DNA from: Candidatus Omnitrophota bacterium
GTDB lineage: Bacteria > Omnitrophota > Gorgyraeia > 2-01-FULL-45-10
Reading direction: 5' to 3'
DNA: 7,957 bases
Assembly (NCBI GenBank): GCA_026387115.1
Contig: JAPLMI010000168.1
Location: 1-7,957 of the forward strand
Shown in pieces: positions 5,114 through 7,957 of this stretch. Positions within the stretch are counted from its first letter, which is position 1. Every line of letters starts with the position of its first letter. A program made the translations under genes and the position numbers. Below the pieces are notes generated by a model. The model was given only the letters and a program-made list of their open reading frames with translations. It searched no databases and had not been told where the DNA came from.

Positions 5114-5449
5114 AAATTTTTTCGTCTTCTTATAGCAGGCGAACTCTTGTGAATCACTCGATAAGCCGCAAAAGGCTTTTGTGAGCGGCCATTGAATTTT
5201 TTCGGCATCATGTATATTTGCGGTAAGTGTGCAAGGATTTACGTCGAGCGAATGCAGGAACTGACTGAGGACGCTGTTTGCTCAGTTTTGCGAAAAGCAA
5301 AACTAAACAGCGTCCGAAGGAATTCCTGCAAATGAGCGAGACGTAAACCGTAGCACACGGCGAAAAAATTCGGCCGTGAACAAAACCTTTTGCGGCAAGC
5401 GAAAGGCGGCCACAAAAGTAAACGCCTATCGCTGAAGACGAAAAATTTT
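5114..5449. repeat. Large imperfect palindrome B (about 336 bp)
   Basis: Twelve paired blocks in strict nested order give about 97 base pairs: 5118-5129/5434-5445 (12), 5137-5141/5423-5427, 5143-5151/5411-5419 (8 of 9), 5165-5175/5386-5396 (11), 5177-5181/5381-5385, 5186-5190/5372-5376, 5194-5204/5361-5371 (11), 5227-5232/5353-5358, 5238-5245/5340-5347, 5253-5260/5323-5330, 5270-5279/5305-5314 (10), and 5284-5291/5297-5304. Loop GAAAA is at 5292-5296. The unpaired stretches are mostly symmetric internal loops; the main exceptions are a 22-nt insertion at 5205-5226 and 5152-5164 against 5397-5410. The right end overlaps the TAA of the NIL-ferredoxin gene by two bases. There is no strong U-tract on the minus-strand exit side, so a plain terminator is not an obvious reading. 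Confidence 0.9.
5266..5321. repeat. Nested hairpin module at the tip of palindrome B
   Basis: The tip consists of TGAG + GACGCTGTTT (5270-5279) pairing with AAACAGCGTC (5305-5314) + CGAAGGA, enclosing a second hairpin, AGTTTTGC-GAAAA-GCAAAACT (5284-5304). The same two modules stand side by side instead of nested in the tRNA leader, at 188-207 and 208-246. Confidence 0.65.
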
Positions 5450-5855
5450 AGAACTTTACGATCATCGCGCGGGGCGGGCAGGCTTTGACGCAGAGTTCGC
5501 AGGCTATACATTTTTCGGAATCGAATATGACCTTCATCGTCTTTTTATCTATGTAGAGCGCCTCCGTGGGGCATATGGAGATACAGGCGCCGCAATGAGT
5601 GCACCTCGCGTCATCACGCGTAACATCCTGGCTGAGCGGCTGGATTTTAACGCCGAGAGAGGTGAGGTATTTTACCCCCTCGGCGTAATTCTCCTTTTTG
5701 CCCTTAAGCTCCAGGACCATCAGGCCTTCTTCTTTAGGAGTGATCTTCGCCTGCAGGATGTTGAATATAAGGTCATACTCTTTGACAAGCTTATAGACTA
5801 TCGGTTGGTCAAGCAGATTATGCGGAAATGTCAATACGATTCGTTTAGATACCAT
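5448..5855 (-). CDS. NIL-domain 2[4Fe-4S] ferredoxin (homocysteine-synthesis type)
   Basis: This is a 135-residue cytoplasmic protein. Residues 1-75 form a NIL-type ACT-like fold (KRIVLTFPHNLLDQPIVYKL; GLMVLELKG; GVKYLTSLGVKI). It is followed by two [4Fe-4S] motifs, C85-x2-C88-x2-C91-x3-C95-P and C116-x2-C119-x2-C122-x3-C126-P, both complete. This layout is that of the NIL/ferredoxin protein that, with a DUF39 (COG1900) protein, is needed in methanogens and sulfate reducers to make homocysteine from aspartate semialdehyde and sulfide. COG2122 proteins are implicated in the same pathway, and one lies immediately upstream here, 28 bp away. An electron-transfer or sulfur-delivery role is inferred. 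DUF39 is not in the window. ATG is preceded by GAGAGG at 8 nt. Methionine-uptake-type NIL proteins (MetN) are excluded by the absent ATPase. Confidence 0.9.
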   Translation of the reverse strand: MVSKRIVLTFPHNLLDQPIVYKLVKEYDLIFNILQAKITPKEEGLMVLELKGKKENYAEGVKYLTSLGVKIQPLSQDVTRDDARCTHCGACISICPTEALYIDKKTMKVIFDSEKCIACELCVKACPPRAMIVKF

Positions 5856-5883
5856 GTTTATACCCTCTCAATTTGTCATCATA

Positions 5884-6603
5884 TTATACCAGTTTGATCT
5901 GCCCCCAGCTACCAAATTTATCGCCGGCTATGATCAGGACACCCTTGACTCCCTCGATAGATTTTGCGATTATTATCCCTTTTTCTATATCGCCCGGTCT
6001 CTTCACGGCGTTCCCCGCGGCCGTCGCGACCGCATCGGCAAGGGCTGTATTGTCCGATATTATGACAACAGCGTCGGCAAGTCCAAAACTCAAAGAATGG
6101 CTTACGGTGCCGCTCGACGTGCAGACGCCGATGCCGTTTTCGCATGCCTCGACTTCGATGGCAAGCTTTCCAGTAAAAGACGAATTTTCGCCTGCGTATA
6201 TGCCGAGCGTCCTTGGCCTCGATGTCTTAATGAAAATATCCCCGCCGTTCTCGACTATGACCTGGTTTGTGAACGCGAGTAAGTCCCTGCCGACAAATTC
6301 CGCCATGGCGCCTGCTATGGCGGCCATCGGGCCGACGCGGGCAAGGCGGCCCGCCTCTGCCATAACCTTTACTATTTCCGGCGCGCGGCTTACGGCATTT
6401 AACGGTTCCAGCGTTGTGTAGAAATCGGGATATTTTTTTATATACCGCTCGATATCGCCTCTGTTAGTAAGGATCGATTCCCTCGCTTGAGCCTCCAGCT
6501 TCTTTTCCGCCAATATAAGGAGGTCCGTCTCCTTCTCCCTCACTTCGAAAGAGACGAGGTCGTCCGACTCAACCCATTTCCTGTATGTACGCGGTTTGAA
6601 CAT
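5884..6603 (-). CDS. UPF0280 family protein (COG2122, ApbE-like)
   Basis: This 239-residue protein is the right length for the family and has no signal peptide. Recognisable segments are the opening RTYRKW (5-10), VGPMAAIAGAMAEFVG (90-105), VENGGDIFI (117-125), TSSGTVSHSLSFGLAD (162-177), ADAVATAAGN (189-198) and the C-terminal IIAGDKFGSWG (224-234). The family is a distant relative of ApbE but lacks its HxxDPxTG signature, so flavin transfer should not be assumed. Genetic work in methanogens and Desulfovibrio tied COG2122 to homocysteine formation with DUF39 and the NIL-ferredoxin. The pairing with the NIL-ferredoxin gene just downstream supports that role here. It starts 3 bp after the hypE stop codon, with GAGGAT about 12 nt before the ATG, so it is co-transcribed with hypE. 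Confidence 0.9.
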   Translation of the reverse strand: MFKPRTYRKWVESDDLVSFEVREKETDLLILAEKKLEAQARESILTNRGDIERYIKKYPDFYTTLEPLNAVSRAPEIVKVMAEAGRLARVGPMAAIAGAMAEFVGRDLLAFTNQVIVENGGDIFIKTSRPRTLGIYAGENSSFTGKLAIEVEACENGIGVCTSSGTVSHSLSFGLADAVVIISDNTALADAVATAAGNAVKRPGDIEKGIIIAKSIEGVKGVLIIAGDKFGSWGQIKLV

Positions 6604-6606
6604 GGC

Positions 6607-7608
6607 TTAACAGATCCTCGGCAGTTGCTCTCCGGATAACATATCGACAAGCCGCTTCCCGCCCGCTATCGTATTTAGATATACCATCCCTCTGCATTCG
6701 GACATCACACGCCCTATAATCTTGGCATTCCTGCCTATTGGGTCTTTCCGCATTGCCTTTAACACCTTTAGCGCATCGGCCTTGGCGACAATAGCTAAAA
6801 CCCTTCCCTCGCACGCCAGATAGAGCGGATCGAAGCCGAGTATTTCGCATGCCTCTTTAACACCGCTTCTTACAGGAATCTCTTTTTCGTCTATCGAAAT
6901 GCCGAAATTACGCCCTTTTGCTATCTCATTCAGAGTCGTTGCCACGCCGCCCCTCGTCGGGTCTCTCATGAACCTTATCTTACCCGAAGCCTCGAGCATT
7001 ATATGGATAATATTATTCAAAGGCGCTGAATCGCTTTTGATATTCGTTGCGAACTTCATGCCTTCTCTTTTCGACAACACGCTTACGGCATGATCTCCTA
7101 TCGGGCCGCTTATCATGACCAGGTCGCCGGCTTTTATCTCGTCGATAGAAAGCCTGTCGTAATAAACTTCGCCGATACCGCTTGTGTTGATAAAGATCCG
7201 GTCGCAGGAACCTTTTTCGACGACCTTCGTGTCGCCGGTGACGATATAAACGCCTGATTTTTTAGCGGCGAGGGCAACCGACGCGGTTATCTTCCGAAGA
7301 AGTTTCTTGTCAAAACCTTCTTCGATTATAATGGCCAGCGATATATATAACGGTTTCGCGCCGCAAACGGAGAGGTCATTCACCGTCCCGTAAACGGCCA
7401 GGCTTCCTATGTCGCCGCCCGGAAAAAATACCGGTTTCACGACATACGAATCGGTCGTAAAGGCGATCTTCTTACCGCAGATACTTAATATGGCGGAATC
7501 TTTCTTCTGGCTTAAGATTTTATTATCGAACTCTTTCATAAAAAGAGAATCTATCAACTGATGCATCAATGTCCCGCCGCCTCCGTACGATAGGGTTATC
7601 CTGGCCAT
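6607..7608 (-). CDS. hypE: HypE, carbamoyl dehydratase for [NiFe]-hydrogenase maturation
   Basis: HypE accepts a carbamoyl group from HypF on its C-terminal cysteine and dehydrates it with ATP to a thiocyanate, the source of the CN ligands of the [NiFe] centre. The 333-residue protein is full length. TTDSYVVKPVFFPGGDIG (51-68) and GTVNDL (74-79) form the PurM-type ATP site, followed by GDTKVV (125-130), RDPTRGG (215-221) and EGR (267-269). The hallmark C-terminus PRIC ends in C333. The opening glycine loop reads YGGGG (8-12) where most HypE proteins have HGSGG or HGGGG. No other hyp or hydrogenase gene is in the window, so its partners must be elsewhere. It begins 7 bp after the stop of the upstream gene with only a weak ribosome site, suggesting translational coupling. 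A selenophosphate synthetase or PurM identity is excluded by the PRIC tail. Confidence 0.95.
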   Translation of the reverse strand: MARITLSYGGGGTLMHQLIDSLFMKEFDNKILSQKKDSAILSICGKKIAFTTDSYVVKPVFFPGGDIGSLAVYGTVNDLSVCGAKPLYISLAIIIEEGFDKKLLRKITASVALAAKKSGVYIVTGDTKVVEKGSCDRIFINTSGIGEVYYDRLSIDEIKAGDLVMISGPIGDHAVSVLSKREGMKFATNIKSDSAPLNNIIHIMLEASGKIRFMRDPTRGGVATTLNEIAKGRNFGISIDEKEIPVRSGVKEACEILGFDPLYLACEGRVLAIVAKADALKVLKAMRKDPIGRNAKIIGRVMSECRGMVYLNTIAGGKRLVDMLSGEQLPRIC

Positions 7609-7615
7609 AAAATTA

Positions 7616-7957
7616 TTAGTCCCGGCTTAAGATGTTACTCTTTTTCATATATTTGACAAGTTCTTCCGCCACGATCTTATGACCCGATTCGCTCCAATGA
7701 CACTTATCGGCAACCTTTGTAACAATACCGCATTGCTCGAACCTATCAAGAGCTTGCGGTATTCCATCGATAAGCTCTATATTATTAAGCTGTGATATGT
7801 GCTTGAATGTCTCATAATACGGAGATGCGCTATCGCTTGAGAAAGCCAATATTTTTATATTTCTGCACTTGTCTCTAACCATTCTCATTAATCTGCTTGT
7901 TATTATTTCGGAACGTCTAAACGCGGCATTCCTGCTGCCCTCCAAGACAATGATTTG
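7616..7957 (-). CDS. SGNH/GDSL-type hydrolase, C-terminal part (cut by window edge)
   Basis: The open frame runs off the right edge: codons for QIIVLEGSRN precede the TTG at 7945, so TTG is not a convincing start and the gene continues beyond the window. The visible 113 residues include a hydrophobic strand (IIVLEG), a helix with MRMVRD, a strand IKILAFSSDS, then YYETFKHISQ. Near the end, ADKCHWSESGHKIVAEELVKYM (two adjoining pieces: ADKCHWSE and SGHKIVAEEL) carries the DxxHW...GH layout of SGNH hydrolases, where Asp and His complete the catalytic triad. The nucleophile Ser block would lie outside the window. Substrate is unknown; such enzymes act on acyl or acetyl esters of lipids or polysaccharides. 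It ends 7 bp before hypE. The family call rests on one motif and is moderate. Confidence 0.6.
   Translation of the reverse strand, partial: QIIVLEGSRNAAFRRSEIITSRLMRMVRDKCRNIKILAFSSDSASPYYETFKHISQLNNIELIDGIPQALDRFEQCGIVTKVADKCHWSESGHKIVAEELVKYMKKSNILSRD

Larger units (their letters stand above)
4816..5447. other. 632-bp gene-free stretch filled by two large palindromes
   Basis: No credible coding region occurs here in any frame. The space is almost wholly taken by two large inverted repeats, 4862-5092 and 5114-5449, with 21 bp between them. The right-hand one touches the stop codon of the NIL-ferredoxin gene. Only about 50 bp remain before the downstream ATPase start, and I see no convincing promoter there. 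A weak GATAAC box on the minus strand has no matching -35. Confidence 0.8.

Noticed and set aside
4862..5449. Possible CRISPR array or tandem repeat array in the gap
   Set aside because: The repetition is inverted, not direct. There are no regularly spaced identical repeats and no spacers.
4862..5449. Insertion sequence or degenerate transposase gene flanked by inverted repeats
   Set aside because: The inverted arms meet at a short loop and leave no room for a transposase. No transposase-like frame or clear target duplication was found, so only a non-autonomous element remains possible.
5239..5511. 90-codon minus-strand open frame running from the NIL-ferredoxin gene into palindrome B
   Set aside because: It overlaps the coding end of the ferredoxin gene in another frame, and the rest is translated palindromic DNA. 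The composition is Arg/Phe/Ser-rich with no recognisable domain or ribosome site.
5854..6421. Long + strand open frames (142 and 182 codons) opposite the UPF0280 gene
   Set aside because: They are antisense shadows of a well-supported gene, with no family resemblance and no + strand promoter or ribosome site.

Overview
The window carries a compact set of genes, all on the minus strand, from what looks like an anaerobic, H2- or sulfur-metabolising bacterium. The evidence is a [NiFe]-hydrogenase maturation protein (HypE), the ferredoxin-type NIL protein and UPF0280 protein of the sulfide-dependent homocysteine route, two cysteine-rich sulfur transferases and an ApbE flavin transferase. The bacterial-type elongator tRNA-Met, near-consensus sigma70 promoters and Shine-Dalgarno sites argue against an archaeon. 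A little-studied lineage (for example an Omnitrophota-like candidate phylum) is my guess only; no phylogenetic marker is present.

Layout in the direction of transcription (right to left). At the right edge is the 3' part of an SGNH/GDSL-type hydrolase gene. It is followed at 7 bp by hypE, at 3 bp by a UPF0280 (COG2122) gene and at 28 bp by a NIL-domain 2[4Fe-4S] ferredoxin gene. Next comes a 632-bp stretch without genes, filled by two large, unrelated-in-sequence, imperfect palindromes (about 336 and 231 bp). Beyond it is a second tight operon with overlapping ends: a BioD-like/DRTGG-domain ATPase, apbE, mnmA and larE. After larE is a short control region with two possible promoters, a palindromic operator-like site and two micro-ORFs. 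It leads to a 99-residue coiled-coil protein of unknown function with its own terminator. At the left is a complete tRNA-Met transcription unit: promoter, leader with two hairpins, tRNA, and a terminator that resembles a REP-type palindrome.

How the genes fit together: much of the locus deals with activating sulfur or installing cofactors. MnmA thiolates tRNA U34. LarE transfers sulfur to the nickel-pincer nucleotide precursor. UPF0280 plus NIL-ferredoxin are partners of DUF39 in making homocysteine from aspartate semialdehyde and sulfide. HypE makes the cyanide ligand on its C-terminal cysteine, and ApbE attaches FMN to proteins. MnmA and LarE both show a CxxC plus distant Cys triad, compatible with a [4Fe-4S] cluster.

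The most unusual feature is the palindromic DNA. The core of the large palindrome is built from the same two hairpin modules that sit side by side directly in front of the tRNA gene. This suggests a modular palindromic repeat family that can nest within itself.
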